Positions 21,801-34,100 of a stretch of 64,000 bases of DNA are shown here, in pieces; positions within the stretch are counted from its first letter, which is position 1, and each line of letters begins with the position of its first letter. Both the position numbers and the translations under genes were made by a program. The notes below the pieces were generated by a model. That model ran no database searches. It was given only the letters and a program-made list of their open reading frames with translations, and was not told the DNA's origin. The stretch comes from Tyto alba (lineage: Eukaryota > Chordata > Aves > Strigiformes > Tytonidae): the NCBI RefSeq assembly GCF_018691265.1, contig NW_024881327.1:25475936-25539935 (forward strand), given 5' to 3'.

Positions 21801-23975
21801 CAAGTATGCAGATGCTTTGTTTCACAGCTAGTGACTAAAAAGTGTATATTTAAAGGGTCTGCAGCTTCCCCTGTTGCTGAATCAATTGCTGAACTGTCCT
21901 TGAGTTTTAGTGGGAAGAGGACCAGGCTATTGCCTCTTTCTTAATCAGCCTTTTGCTTCTGCCCGACTCATTTACTACAGTCATAGACTTATGTGCAACA
22001 CCCTAATAAATAGCACGATAACGAACGCTGTGATGCTGCAGGTTCTGGAGCGTAAACGTTAAAGAATGACTCTGACAGAAGGGAAGGAGTCTGTTAAGGA
22101 GAGGGTGGTATTTATGGAGAAATGGGCTGGTGGTACATAATGGAGTGAAAAAGATGGCATAGCTGCATGGAGTTCAGGAGACAGACATTGTTTGCCTGCA
22201 GTGGGTGAGGATTTGAAGAAAAGCTTCTAGGATAACTTCAGAGAAAAAGAATATAGCTATTTTTATATTATATTTAATATATATTATATTTGTATATAAA
22301 TATGAAAGGATTCTAGTAGGAGCTCTCCATATGCCTTCCATTTCATCTAGAAGGTTTACCTTCTGCACTACGGTTCCAGTGTGTCACCACCTTCTGTGGG
22401 CATCTTGCCTACTGCCAAACACCAAAATTAGTAACCCAGTATCCTTACAAGAGATAGGTTTCATTTCAGCTTTATCTAAAAATGAATAAAATAAAGCTAC
22501 ATCAGGCAGTTTTTCACAGAAAAAGAAATTCTCTTAAGACTCAAATAGCACTTTCTCTTTTTTTTTTTTTTTTTTTTGAGTAATAACAAGCACTTTACTG
22601 AAAAGACTATTTGAAAACAGTTTATTTCTTTAGTCAGTGAAACTGTTAAAAAGGAGGAGGCATCGAGGAATAACATGCATAAAACTGTCAAGAGAAACAT
22701 TTCTGGAAAATGTTTCTTTAATATGGTGATCCTTTGAGGCTCAAAGTGCAAGATTAAAAAGGCTTCTAAAACCGTTTGGCTTTGTGTTTTATATGGCCAG
22801 GGGAAGGGATTAAGGATGACAGCTTCCTTGGAAGGAGACTTTTTAAGTTGCACAGCTGCCTATGAGAGAGAATCATCTGGAGGCTTATTTGCCTGCTCAA
22901 TAATTCTAAGTGTCCCTTAGGATTATAATTTGTGTGAAGATGTTCTGAAGGTTTAAAGATGTGGCCTTTTTCAAATGTTGAAGTCGATTCAAGAACCATT
23001 TATATTTTCAGAGATTTAACCCAGGTATTGTTATGAGTGTTTTAAAAGTTGTGGCATCGGGAGATGTCAAACATGTCGGATTCATAATATTTAAAATTAT
23101 TATCAAAATGAGATGTACAGTCAGAGGGCTGGAAAAATGGTTATTTTGGTTAAAAGGGAAAAGAGACTAGTTTTAATAATTAACCTTTTATTTTTTTACT
23201 TATCCCTGGTGGAAAAAGTTGAAGAGAATTAAATGAATTGGATTTAAAGACGACGTATTTAAACAAATCATAGTAGATGAGACAACTGTGAGAGGACATT
23301 TGAAATTGTCGTGGTTGTCCATGAGACTGGATAGTTGCTTTTTCACTATCATGATTTTTAACACTACATTCCTTGTCTTTTTTTTTTTTCTTTTTTTTTA
23401 AAAAACAGGTGATTTTAAGCTCTGCTATGCTTCATGCTGTGTCATCTGCATGAATTTTGCCAGCATAATATGCTATATTCAAAGAAATTGTACCTAAATA
23501 AAAAGGAAGGGGGGGGGAAGGGGAAACAGCCAACCAAACACAAAATCACTGTGTCTGAACAAAATACTGTATGGCCTAATACAGAGACCCCAGCTAAGAC
23601 TGAGAGATGCTGCATTAATAGACAATCAATGGGTAATTATTTATGAAACACTTTTGGGAATGGTCTTAGAGATGTTACTGCTTTGAAAGCAGTTGGTGAG
23701 TTGTCTTTTTTAAACAAGAAAGGTAAAAATTATTTATTTTCAAATATATCAGATTGAATTTTGAGTTTTTAAGCAGTGTTGATTTCACAGTGTCTTGGGT
23801 TTCAGTTTTGTATTTTTTTAACTGGCATTAGATTTGTATACATAAAACAAGCAAAAACCCTAGTGCCGCTCATATTGACGTCAGGAAATGTAGATACAGT
23901 TCCCTGGTGTTCATGTGACCATTACTAACTGTCAATTTTTTAACTGAATAAATGTAACTCATTTAAAATTTTGCT
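18847..23975 (+). other. CLOCK: CLOCK 3' untranslated region (probable extent)
   Basis: About 5.1 kb without conserved coding content follows the stop. Mammalian CLOCK also has a multi-kilobase 3' UTR in its last exon, so one continuous UTR is likely. Candidate AATAAA hexamers lie near 20520, at 20617-20622 and at 23947-23952; the last one suits the distal end. Inside are a 20-T run (22558-22577), an AT tract with TGTATATA, a Pumilio-type word (22290-22297), and a G9 run near 23510. Its end is inferred and needs transcript evidence. Confidence 0.6.
23947..23952 (+). terminator. CLOCK: Candidate distal CLOCK polyadenylation signal
   Basis: AATAAA in the context aactgaataaatgtaactc, followed within 25-45 bases by T-rich sequence (ttaaaattttgctttttgta), the usual downstream arrangement. 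It is the last canonical plus-strand hexamer that I found before the GC-rich intergenic zone. Confidence 0.5.
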
Positions 23976-25680
23976 TTTTGTAGCTTCTAAGGTTCTAGAA
24001 GTTTATTTTCTGAGTTGCTTGATGTCAATTTTATCCCAGATTCACAGTGAAGCGCTCTCTTACCCTTCCCACGACTGTAACCAAGGCACGCTCTCTCCCC
24101 CACCCACAGAACTGACTTGTAAGAAGTTGCTTGATGTCAATTTTATCTTCTCTCCCCTACCCAGACAAATGACTTGTGAGATTTCAGTAAAAATGCATAC
24201 TGTGTTTTTTTCTTCCCTTGTCTTTTCTCTGTATCTCTTTATAAATTGATGCCCCACTGTAAAGGCTAGAGACCTTTGATTTGTGTATTTACATTACTGC
24301 CTTGGAATTTACTCACGTAGCACTTCTTTGAATGTGCACAACTTCAGACTACTTTTGTACCTTCACTTCCACGGTCCCTGTTCTCCCCAAAGGATGGAGC
24401 AGCACTGCAGAGTGTTTGTATGTGCACGGCAGGATTTAATCAAGCAAAACCCTCCCCTCGCCTTCTGGCACGGGCAAAACCCCCTTCTTTAATTCTTTCA
24501 ACTCCCCTCCCCGGGTATGGCTTCTGCTGGTGAATTGTCAAAGAATAGTATTTTTAAAGCCAGCAGAGTGGCTCAGCAGTGTCGGCTCTGCCACCGAAAA
24601 AGGAAAGTGGAGGCTTGTGTTTAGCCGAGAGCACAACTCCTTTAGAGCACAGAGCTCCGGCTTTGAAGAGCTGTGTGGTAACATGTCACCTGTCGGGGTG
24701 GTCTAACCCTCTCTCCCTGGTCCTTTTGCACTGATCAAAGTGTAAACATTGAAAATTTGAAATTACTTAAATGTTCAAGGAAAGGTGAGAGGGAAGGAAA
24801 TCCTGTAATCGAAGCAATACTCCCGTAAGCTGTGTAATACTTCTACATGCCATAAGCCCCCTGCACCCCAGGAGTCAAAACAAAATTAGCTACAGAAGTG
24901 CTGTAGTTGTAGTTAAAATCTGTCAACACCCGTCAGCGATAAGGCTGATAGCAGGCAGCAAGCAAGACTAGCAGTTTTCTTAAAATTGAACTTTGGAAAT
25001 ATCAATATATTTTTCCATAAACTTATCAAGAAGAAGAGCTGTAACTACAACTGCTGCCACACCTGAAGCAGTGCTGTTCAATGGCATTTTGCTGTCGTGC
25101 AAACTTAGAAACAAAACCCATGCTTATATGCAAATGCAACTGTTAAGTACTTGTAAAGATTAGCAATCCAAAGGTTAGTTGCACTGAGCCTCAGGCGTTA
25201 GTGATATGAATGCCAGAAGATTTCAGCTGTTGAAGGGTAACATATAGTAAGAACAAAAATTTTCAGAGTCTTACTTGGATTCTTTGGAGCACACGGTCTT
25301 TACAGCTGTCAGACCCTTTGGCAACTATGCTTTCATTTGGGAAATAAATTTAAATAATCCAGAAGAAGTACACATCTATAGTATATGCCACCTATAGATG
25401 GAAAATGTTACAGGTTAAACGTAACCTGTGTCTCCATTAGCAAAGGCCTGTAGCTGTCACTTGCCGAGGGTGTTGACTTCAGAGGCCGTGCGAGGTCACC
25501 GATGGAACGATGGCATGTCAGTAGGGCAGGTGCCATTACATCATTGTTTCCAGGCCTCTGGAAATTAAGAAGAATTTGTGTTAGATTAGGATGCAACTGC
25601 CTGATCCTCTTAATTCAAGATTGGAGTTTTGTTTTGGTTTTTTGGTTTTTTTTTTTTGAACTATACAGTATCTGGGACTC
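23976..25680. other. Intergenic segment beyond CLOCK
   Basis: Begins with a small nested duplication (24014-24185) and then mixed-composition sequence. No conserved frame, tRNA or dispersed repeat recognised. Confidence 0.55.
24014..24185. repeat. Nested local duplication just after the CLOCK 3' end
   Basis: The 22-base word starting gttgcttgatgtcaatttta occurs at 24014-24035 and again, identical, at 24126-24147. A second diverged pair (ctctcccccaccc then gacttgtaaga; ctctcccctaccc then gacttgtgaga) is offset by about 60 bases. Two overlapping duplications of different period are implied. Confidence 0.75.
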
Positions 25681-28600
25681 ACACAGAGGTAGGGTCAAGC
25701 ACCATCCCCTTTCTAGAAACGGGTTGTAAAACCGCTCGGGTGAATCGGGCGGCAGGGTTCCCACTGCTGCGCAGCCTGCCTCCCGCAGCGCTCGCAGAAC
25801 CGAGCCTCTCGCTAACGTCCACCTTCCCAGACTTGGCATCTGACTAGCAGATCTCAGAACAGCAAGCCCAAGCACCCTACCCGCCTGGTTGCGTTAGCCT
25901 AGGAAGAGCGGGCTTGCTTGTGAACTGGACCTGTACTTTGGTTCCATCGGTTTCCTTTGAAACCTGGCAGGACAGAAGATTAGAAGTTTCCCTTAATCTT
26001 CGCTTCCTGCACTTTGCCACGTACAGTGGAATGAGACTGGCTTTGCCGAAGGATTGGGAATAGGCACCTTCAAAATTAACAAGCACAAGCTCTTCTCATG
26101 TTAAACACCTCAGTTGACGTGAGATTTTTGTAACCCCCGTAGAACTGGCCACCCTTTCAGTTTTGTTTCTGGTGCCTGGAAGCGAGTAGTTGCAGGCTGC
26201 GGGCACTTTTAAACCTCTGCTGTGTGCACGGGCGGTCAGGCAGGCAAATTCCTACTTGCGAGGTTCCTTTGGCAGCAACTGAAATCGGCTGCTTCTCAGC
26301 CCAGCAGGGAGAGCTGCGGGACGGACGGGAAACCTGGGGTGGACAGTTGCCCGTTTCCCATGTTGCAGATGCAACAATTCGCAGAGCCTTCCCTTCAACA
26401 GCTGAACCCTCACTCGCTGTAGTTCACATTCTCCAGCTACAAAAGAACAAGAAATCGCATAGGTCTGTGTCGAGGTAACTAGCAGAAATTTTGTTTCTTT
26501 CATAAAGTACAAGGCAGCTTTTCTCCATTTAAAAGAGCACTATTATTTAAACTTTTTCTATGTTTTCTTCCTGAAAAGCCAGGCCTTGGCTGACTAATAT
26601 ACAAACCAGGTCCTTCCCCCAAAGCACCACCACTTAGGAAGCGGCTATGGGTCCCAGGACAGGAGCGTTACAAAGCCACGGGGGACACGTTGCCCCACCA
26701 GTACAGCACCGAGCCTGCTCTGCCGCCTTGAACCTCGAGATCCTTGCAATTCCCAGCCCTGCAAGGGGCTCCTCCAACCCACCCGAGAGCAGCTCAAGCG
26801 CCGCCGCTGCAGGACTGAACTACAGGCGCAGTTCAGTTCCCCCCCCCCCCCCCCCCACGAGCCCCCCGGCGCCAAACCGCCCGCCCCGAGCGCTTGGCTA
26901 CAATTTCACAGCTTGAGCATCTCTATAATCGCCCCCAGCTCCCCTGCCCCCCCATCCGATCACACACAGATTCTGCTCAGCCTTGGCGCTTGAACGCCCA
27001 GGCCTGATGCTCCTGCAGGTTGGCAAAAACTTGTCAGGCCAGTATCTCAGAAGAGAGGAGGCCAGTGCTGCAGCTCGCTGCTGAAAAGACAAAAGAATCC
27101 CTTTCCATATGCCCAGCTCTGCTGTTAAACGCATTTCAGCTCACTGAGGATCTGCCACGGATGAAGGTATCTCACATGGTTATGATTTAAGAGCAATTTA
27201 AGATTTATTAATAGTGAGGCAGATAGCAGCACTTAATGGCTGATTGATTTACAGACTAACAAAGTGATTTGGTAAGGTATGATTAAAATAGCAACCTGAT
27301 TACAAATTCAAGAATGACAAGAGTCACACTAATTTACTGCTAAATAAAAAATATATGTAAACACAAAATATACACACACACATTATCCGGTGAAATATAT
27401 TGACATTCACACTCATGAAGGCAAATGTGCATGTTCAAACACACAGACAGGTAAAGAGGTGATGGAGGAGGCTAGCCTATAGCTAAAATCTCCCTCTGCT
27501 TGAGTTCGGGGCAAATAACTCGCAATGTATCAGTATTTCTCAACAGGTGATAACTGCAAGTTGAGATGTCAGACTTCACCCTGGCCTTCCGTCTGCTTTG
27601 GGGCCAGATGATCTTCAAGCTTTGAGGAGCCTGTGCCTGCGAGGCGTCCCAGCTCAGGGGAGATGCTGGTCACAGCCCACTGTGACCTGGGAGAGCTCAG
27701 GGGGCCTCGCTCAGGGTCGCTATTTACAGGGTCCGAGATAACTGAGTTTCGCCAGGCACTTCTCCGGTTCAGCCCGACTCGGGCAGTGAAATACCGCAGT
27801 GCTGCCTTCCCACCGGCGGCACAGGCCTAGAGCTCGCTGCAATTCTGGCGTCACCCGCTCTGGCCCACAACCCAGGTGCGGGTGCCCAGAGGCTGTCAGG
27901 AGGCCACGGATGGTCACTGTCCTTCCCAAGCGACAGGGCAGGCAGGGGCCCGGTAGGTTAAAGGGGCTGCCTTAATGCCCTGGCCCACCGCCTTTCGCAG
28001 TCCATCTTGGGTTGGCACGTGGCCCGAGGGGGGATTGCACCGCCCCAGGGTCTTCAAGGGAGAAATCGCTTGTACCAAGAGGTAACTTCCACTTCGGGCA
28101 CAGGGTGGGGGAAGGAGGGGCAGGGGATGAACCTTTGCTCACGCGCATCAGCACCTGAAGCGTCGAAACACAGCTCCCCGCCCCCTGAATTCAGAGGGCA
28201 TAGGAGTCACTGCAGCATCAGCCCCCCCCAATCTTCTTGTGTTCCGCCTTCAGCAGCCCCCCCCGTGGGGCGTTTCAGCCCAGGGGCCAGTGGCCCAGCT
28301 CCCACCTTCTCCCAAAATGAGTCTTAGCTCTAGTAAGCAGGCTTACACCATCCTACCAACAACATACCCACCTCTTCAATTAAGACCCAGCTACTTCGAG
28401 GAAAGTCCAGGCAAAGGAAAAGCTTTCTAACAAAATCTGGAGGTTTTTGATGCAAACTCACCCTAAAGGATAAGACACTTTTTAAATATATATATATGGA
28501 TGCACACACACTCCTTAAGATACTACCTTTATCTGAAGTCTCCGGGTATTTCAAGGCAGAACAACGCCACGCACCTCTCCGACAGAAACACAAGAAAGAA

Positions 28601-28830
28601 TGATGAAAGCGGCCAAAATCCCGACCCTGGCACCAGCCCCCAGGCAGGAGCGGGGCTCGGGGTGCGAGTGCTGCGGCGGAGGGGCACCGTCCACGCTGGA
28701 GGCAGCACGGCAGACACGGTGCTGCTAAAAATATGTCAGCGGGGTCCCTCTGCCACCTCCAGCCAGCTGCAGCTGCATCCCGACTACGTTCTTGAAATCG
28801 TGAAAAATTCCAGCAGGCCCTTGGCAACAT
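25680..28830. other. GC- and CpG-rich intergenic zone of unknown function
   Basis: Between the convergent 3' ends of CLOCK and TMEM165 lies about 3 kb that is markedly richer in G+C and CpG than its flanks. About 20 CpG were counted by eye in 26640-26930, with other clusters at 25730-25820, 27640-27860 and 28610-28800. The many frames here (longest 180 codons, minus 28330-28872) show no known domain and look like GC-rich chance frames. It could be a CpG island with an unannotated non-coding transcript, a regulatory element, or a lineage-specific GC block. Confidence 0.5.
26839..26856. repeat. 18-base poly-C run
   Basis: Uninterrupted cytosines lie inside the CpG-rich zone, followed by cgagccccccggcgcc. 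Length is liable to sequencing error and to real slippage. Confidence 0.9.
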
Positions 28831-30200
28831 TAAATCACTGTAGCTAATAGCAACTACTAAAGCACCTTTCAAAGCTTTTGTTAAAATTTAATGAGTGATC
28901 TAAGTCTGCAACAGAGTTCCAAGGATAAGACAATGATTGTGCTCTAAATAAAAAAAAGACTAACTCCTACCTGCTCAGCTAGCACCAGAGAGCAGCCAAA
29001 TACATTGCTGTGACTGGTCAAAAGCAGTACTTAGCATCAGGTATAAGTTTATAATAGTAAAATATAAATGTGGAAGTTGTGGAGATTTGTTCTGCAACTT
29101 CACGCTTGGATCCACAAACACCACATTAAACAGCTTAATTTTTCTGTAGATCCTAATTGTTTTTACATCAAGGCAGCTTTAAGCAGAACATACATAGTTT
29201 GGAAGCCTTCTACATTAGAATACGGCCAATTGGTTTGGCTTTTTGGATTTTGAGCAACAATTTTCAGCAGGCTAAACCAAAGCACCACAGTTCCTTCACC
29301 CAGGACACATCTGTATGAACATACTGTAGTCCAACGGCACCACTTCTGACAAGCAGTTGTCCAGGAACGTTAAAAGTTCAGGCTCTTCCCTATTCTGGGT
29401 TCCCTGTCCCTGACCCTGTTTTAACATGACCTCTGCTACAAATCCCCTTCACACAGGAACTGGAACACACCAGGGACAGAGTGTGTGTTTCCAGGCTGTG
29501 GGAAAGAAGCAGCTGCAGGTTTGACTACAATGTTTGGTTAAAAAAAAAAAAAAAAAAAAAAAAGTAGCACAACAAACAAACAACAACAACAAAAAAACCC
29601 CAAACCCCAAAACCACACCACCAAACCACCAGTGCCTGACCTAGGAATTAGCGATGGCACAGGCGGCAGCAGCACCCTTCCTTCAGGCCAAGACACGAAC
29701 ATTTAGACCTGGAGTCTGAAGTTGTGTAGCTTGTTTTCATACTGCTCTGCACGACGGGCATCACGCTGCTGCACTCACAGAAATGTGGCATTAAGGGGTT
29801 TTCTGAGCAGAGAAACCCAAGAGAAGGATTAAGGACTGCTCTGTTTGTGAGCTACAAATGGAATGGTCAAATTTGTAACGTTCCATATTACTTCAGCTCC
29901 AATAAATGGCAGATTCGTATTATTCGAAGCCATAGCTTCTATTTTACAGGATTGATACTGAGCAGACTTTAGTGGGTTATTAAAGCCATTAGCTCAGAAT
30001 TCAAATCGTCGCCGAAGAGCAGAGGAAAGCATGTATTTCTGCAACCCACATCTTCAGTGGTCAACATTTTCAAAGTCTTTGTAACACTGGCATTTATCAG
30101 TATCCAAAACAAATTCAGTAAAGCTTTCCTCACCTTAAGTACATAACCACTTGGTAAACCTTTGTGGCAGGAATTATGGGAACCATCAAAAACAATACTG
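28831..30200. other. Intergenic segment before the TMEM165 3' end
   Basis: Mixed AT-rich sequence with a 24-A run at 29540-29563 followed by A/C-rich simple sequence to about 29630. No gene or named repeat recognised. Confidence 0.55.
29540..29632. repeat. Poly-A run and CAAA/CCAAA-rich simple sequence
   Basis: Twenty-four A, then gtagcacaacaaacaaacaa, then aaccccaaacccc-like words. It may be a decayed retroposon tail or simple slippage; no retroposon body is visible to its left. Confidence 0.7.
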
Positions 30201-30227
30201 AAAATAACTCAAATGGAGACTCTATGT

Positions 30228-31065
30228 TTTATTAATAGTCTTCCCGATTACATTATATTCCTAAAAAGAAAAACAGGAACACATCTAGATCTAAGAATTC
30301 CACTGTTGTTCAATCCTGGGAATGGAACATTGTTAAGTTGGACCATTTTATTACTTACTTTCCATATACTTTAATATTTCAAAATTTTTTAAAAAGTCAA
30401 ATAATACTAGCTCCAGAGAGATTGCATATTGAACGCGGTAGGTTGATAATCACCACACATCAATTTTCTGATAAAAATCCCTGATTAAGAAGTTTTCCCT
30501 CTAAATTAAGTTTATAAAATTCTGCCAGTGGCTCAGCCACTCAGTGGCAAAGGAACTCCTCCCAGGTTTGTGGTAGCTGAGATCATCTGGCCTCAGGTGC
30601 ACCTGGAACCGAAGTCCTTGGAGGTGGGAGCCTGCAGTTTTCTCCTTAACACCTTCTGCTGAGCAACACAGAACAAGACACAGTCTGCTTCGAGAAGCCT
30701 TAAGAATCAGCTCTTGAAGAAACAGGAAAGGTGGCCATGTGTAACAGAGGAAGAAGAGGAAGCCTCAGTACTTCGGGGAGTAGATCCTCAAAACTCAGCT
30801 GAGCCAGGTCGAGCAAGCAAAAAAAACCCAGGCAAATCCCACCAAGGGAGCAGGCACCACAGAATAAACCGACCAGACAATAAGCAGATCTCCACTGCAG
30901 CAGCTGTCCATAAATGTGTCAGTCCCATGAATCATTCGCTATAAAAAGTTCAGTGTCTCCTCTTCAGTGCTTGTTTAACTGTAATTCTGTACATTATATA
31001 CAAAAAAGCACAAGGATAGCTGCTTGATGCTTCAAATCCTTATTCTTTTGCAGTGATGAAAAATT
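30228..31065 (-). other. TMEM165: TMEM165 3' untranslated region (probable)
   Basis: AT-rich and non-coding. Two minus-strand AATAAA hexamers, opposite 30347-30352 and 30228-30233, would give a UTR of roughly 0.7-0.85 kb. An inverted repeat at 30527-30541 (agtggct-c-agccact) could form a small hairpin in the RNA. Confidence 0.55.
30347..30352 (-). terminator. TMEM165: Candidate TMEM165 polyadenylation signal
   Basis: AATAAA on the minus strand, about 715 bases after the stop. A second copy lies at 30228-30233. Which one is used cannot be told from sequence. Confidence 0.45.
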
Positions 31066-31142
31066 TTAAAAACCCGAGTCTGGACTTATAAATAGTGCAG
31101 AAAATGCAAATGCTAAGAAGACAATGCCTCCTATGATTGTCA
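31066..31142 (-). CDS. TMEM165: TMEM165 exon 6, terminal
   Basis: Acceptor cctttcag. It encodes VTIIGGIVFLAFAFSALFIS then PDSGF and the stop TAA at 31068-31066. The C-terminus equals the mammalian one. Confidence 0.97.
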
Positions 31143-34100
31143 CTGAAAGGAAAACACAAACCAAAAAGAAATTAGATACTGAAAGTCTAACATCTTCCAT
31201 GACACATTACAGATTTCATATATATATTTTTTAAAATGTCTGATTCCCAAATAACCTTGCTTTAAAATTTATGCTGCAAACAGTGGACTTTGTTTGTAGC
31301 TTAGTGTCAGGAATGATCCCGACATGCCATCCCACTGTCTAACTGCAGCTACAAGAATATATTCCGGTTCTTAGAAGGAAGCTTTGTTTTTCTGCTTTTT
31401 TTGACTGCTTTAGCTGGTGTAAAACCGAGATTGACACCTGCTGCTGAGTATTTGGATGTACGGGGGGAAAACAATATTCTCATGCTCAAGCAAGCCATCA
31501 GTTAAGACTGACCCACTAATTAGCATTTTTTGCAGTTTATGTAACTATATTGAAAGAGACAATATCAAAAACATTAACTGCTTGCAATGGCCACACTCTG
31601 CAAGAGGCTGGGACAGTATTCTGGGAAAGCACCACTGTATATGTTCTTCTACTCTTCTCTGAACAAACCAACAGGCTGGATGGATCTTTGGTCTAACCTA
31701 ATAAAGCTATTCCTGTGGCCAAAGATTCACAATGAGTTTAGGAGCATACTAAATCAATGTTAGATTAGCACTTTGTCACCAGTTTCCTTGGCAAGCAAAC
31801 ACAACAGAATGCACATCTTGCTTTTTGCAGTGAAGTTGGTTTTTACAACCTTTGCAACTACAGAACAAATATTCTGAAGCAGCTTTACAGAATCCTTCCT
31901 GGGAGAAAGAAATCTCACGACATCACAGGACTGACAGTTGAAGCAAGCTGCAACCTAATCTAAGGAAAACCAACCAACCCTATGTAACCTTACTGGTCCT
32001 TGTTACAGATAGCAAGTATGATAAAAAACCCCAAACATTTATGCCACACACACAGTAGCTTTTAAAGCTTTTATATGGCTGGCATAACTTGCAAGTATGC
32101 AGTTCTCCTGCTCACCTGAAGGTCTGCACTCAGAATTGCGACAGAACTATTATCCACTGTTGAACAATACGTACCAACTATTCAAAGTACTGTATTTCCT
32201 TCCTCTAGTCTCCTACAAGCTAGATAATAGTGAAGCAAAATGTGCTTCACCTGTGTCCATCTTTAAATCTGGAGCTACAATGCCTATTTTGATTCCATAA
32301 ATCAGACTCAGTGAACTGTTAAGTTCAGTTAAGGCCAGGCCCCTTGGAAGCACCCTGCACAGGGTGGTGGCACATGCTCAGACTCTGCCCAGCAGGAGGG
32401 GCACAGGGTCACCCCCAGGGCAGGGGAGGGGGGAAAGGAGGGGGGCAGGTGGGATAGAAGACACAGACTCAAAAAAAAGTTTTTGTTTTTTCCAAAAGTT
32501 TTAAGAAACACTGTTCCCAAGCACGTAGTCATTTACACTGCAAACATTACCAGCATTAACGCATCTTTCTGGTTAGAGTGAGTTTTCACTTACCAGTCCT
32601 AACAGAAATTTTTTGTGCTATCATTCTCCCTCCAATGACTGCTAAACCAGTGCACAGGCAATGTCCCACTGTTCCTCCTACTGCCACACCGTAGGGGTCC
32701 TGAGGGAAAAACACAGAAGGGAAACATCAGCACAGCTGGAAAGCCACTAGTCCTGTGAGAACCTCCTGCCATGAAGGAGCAATGCCTTGATTCCCTGGCT
32801 GCACACTGTCAAGCACAGAGGGTACTCTGGTGTTTGCTCAGATGTGCTCCCCATCACTGCCTTAAAGACCAGTAGCAGTGTACATCAGCTCGTGAGACAG
32901 GCTGAAATCTAAACCTGACTAATACAGCAGCATATGGCACATTTCAACCAAGAAGCATCTTCAAGTTGTTAAATATAGATCCAGAAATCACTCTGATGTA
33001 CTTAAACAATTAAGCAACCTCTAGAGGGAAGGTGGCAGCTGTTGAGAAACAAAATATGCATCAGCTGGAAGAGCACCAACCTAATTAAAGAAACAGAAAA
33101 ATAAATCCATGAACTGCAAATGAAAGCTTTCAGCAGCTAACACATTCTGACTCCTCTGTCCAGCTTCACAAGCTTGTGCTCTACACTCTGCCCCACCCAA
33201 TCACTCAAAGAGGGAGGTATGAAAGAATTGAAGTCCAGAAGATAATAAACTGCTTTCAGAGTTTATTGTCGGTAACAGCTTTCACATCACTGCATAACAA
33301 GCAGCTACTCAATGTGTGAACAACTCTACTACATAAAGAGGTTTCTCAGATCTACTCACAAAACACACAGTTAAGGGCAGCATATGTATGGAACACCTCA
33401 TGAAACAGAAGACTTCTGCATTACAAATGGAAAACAATCTGTTAATAACTGATAATGAATGCAAGGTAGGAGCATGACTTTGCTGTACAAAGATGAATGA
33501 GGGAAAGTGGAGTTGAGTCCCCTGCACATCTTTAAGCAAGACTTTTTTTTTTCTTCCACACATGAGGAATGCATGCAATACGTCTAACAGCCAAACAGCA
33601 AAACTGTCTAAGAAATATGGTCTGAAGACAAGACAACACTGACTGGCCCAAAGAACCAAAGCCACAAGCCAGTGAGAAAAGGTGGCGAACACCAAGCACA
33701 GGACAGGTAGGAAAAATCACAGGTTGGAAGCAGGGCTGTGCCATCAGAACACACTTGCCTCCAGGATCAGGACCCAAAGTTCCTGGAAATCCTCGTTTCC
33801 CTGTGGTCAGCAGTTACCTGTGCAGCCCCCATGGGCAGAGGGTGGATCTCACCCCCCACCCCATTCCCTAGAGACATCCCTGGAAGGTAACGAGTCACAA
33901 GGGCTTCCCCCAGCACAGCATCTCCAGGAGCAGAAGTGCTCAGATGCAGGAGATGAGGCAAAGCCAGTCTAGTAGGACACTATGGACTTTCCTTTTCTGT
34001 TTCCTTCAACAGAGGAACAATTCTCATACACCGTAAACTATCAAGGTGTGAAAACAAGTTCTTAAGGACTGCTTAGGTCAGGAATAGGTTCATGAAGACA

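Noticed and set aside
28330..28872. 180-codon minus-strand frame in the intergenic CpG-rich zone
   Set aside because: No domain, no repeated pattern of conserved residues and no clear promoter or splice context. It is likely a chance frame, though non-coding transcription is not excluded.
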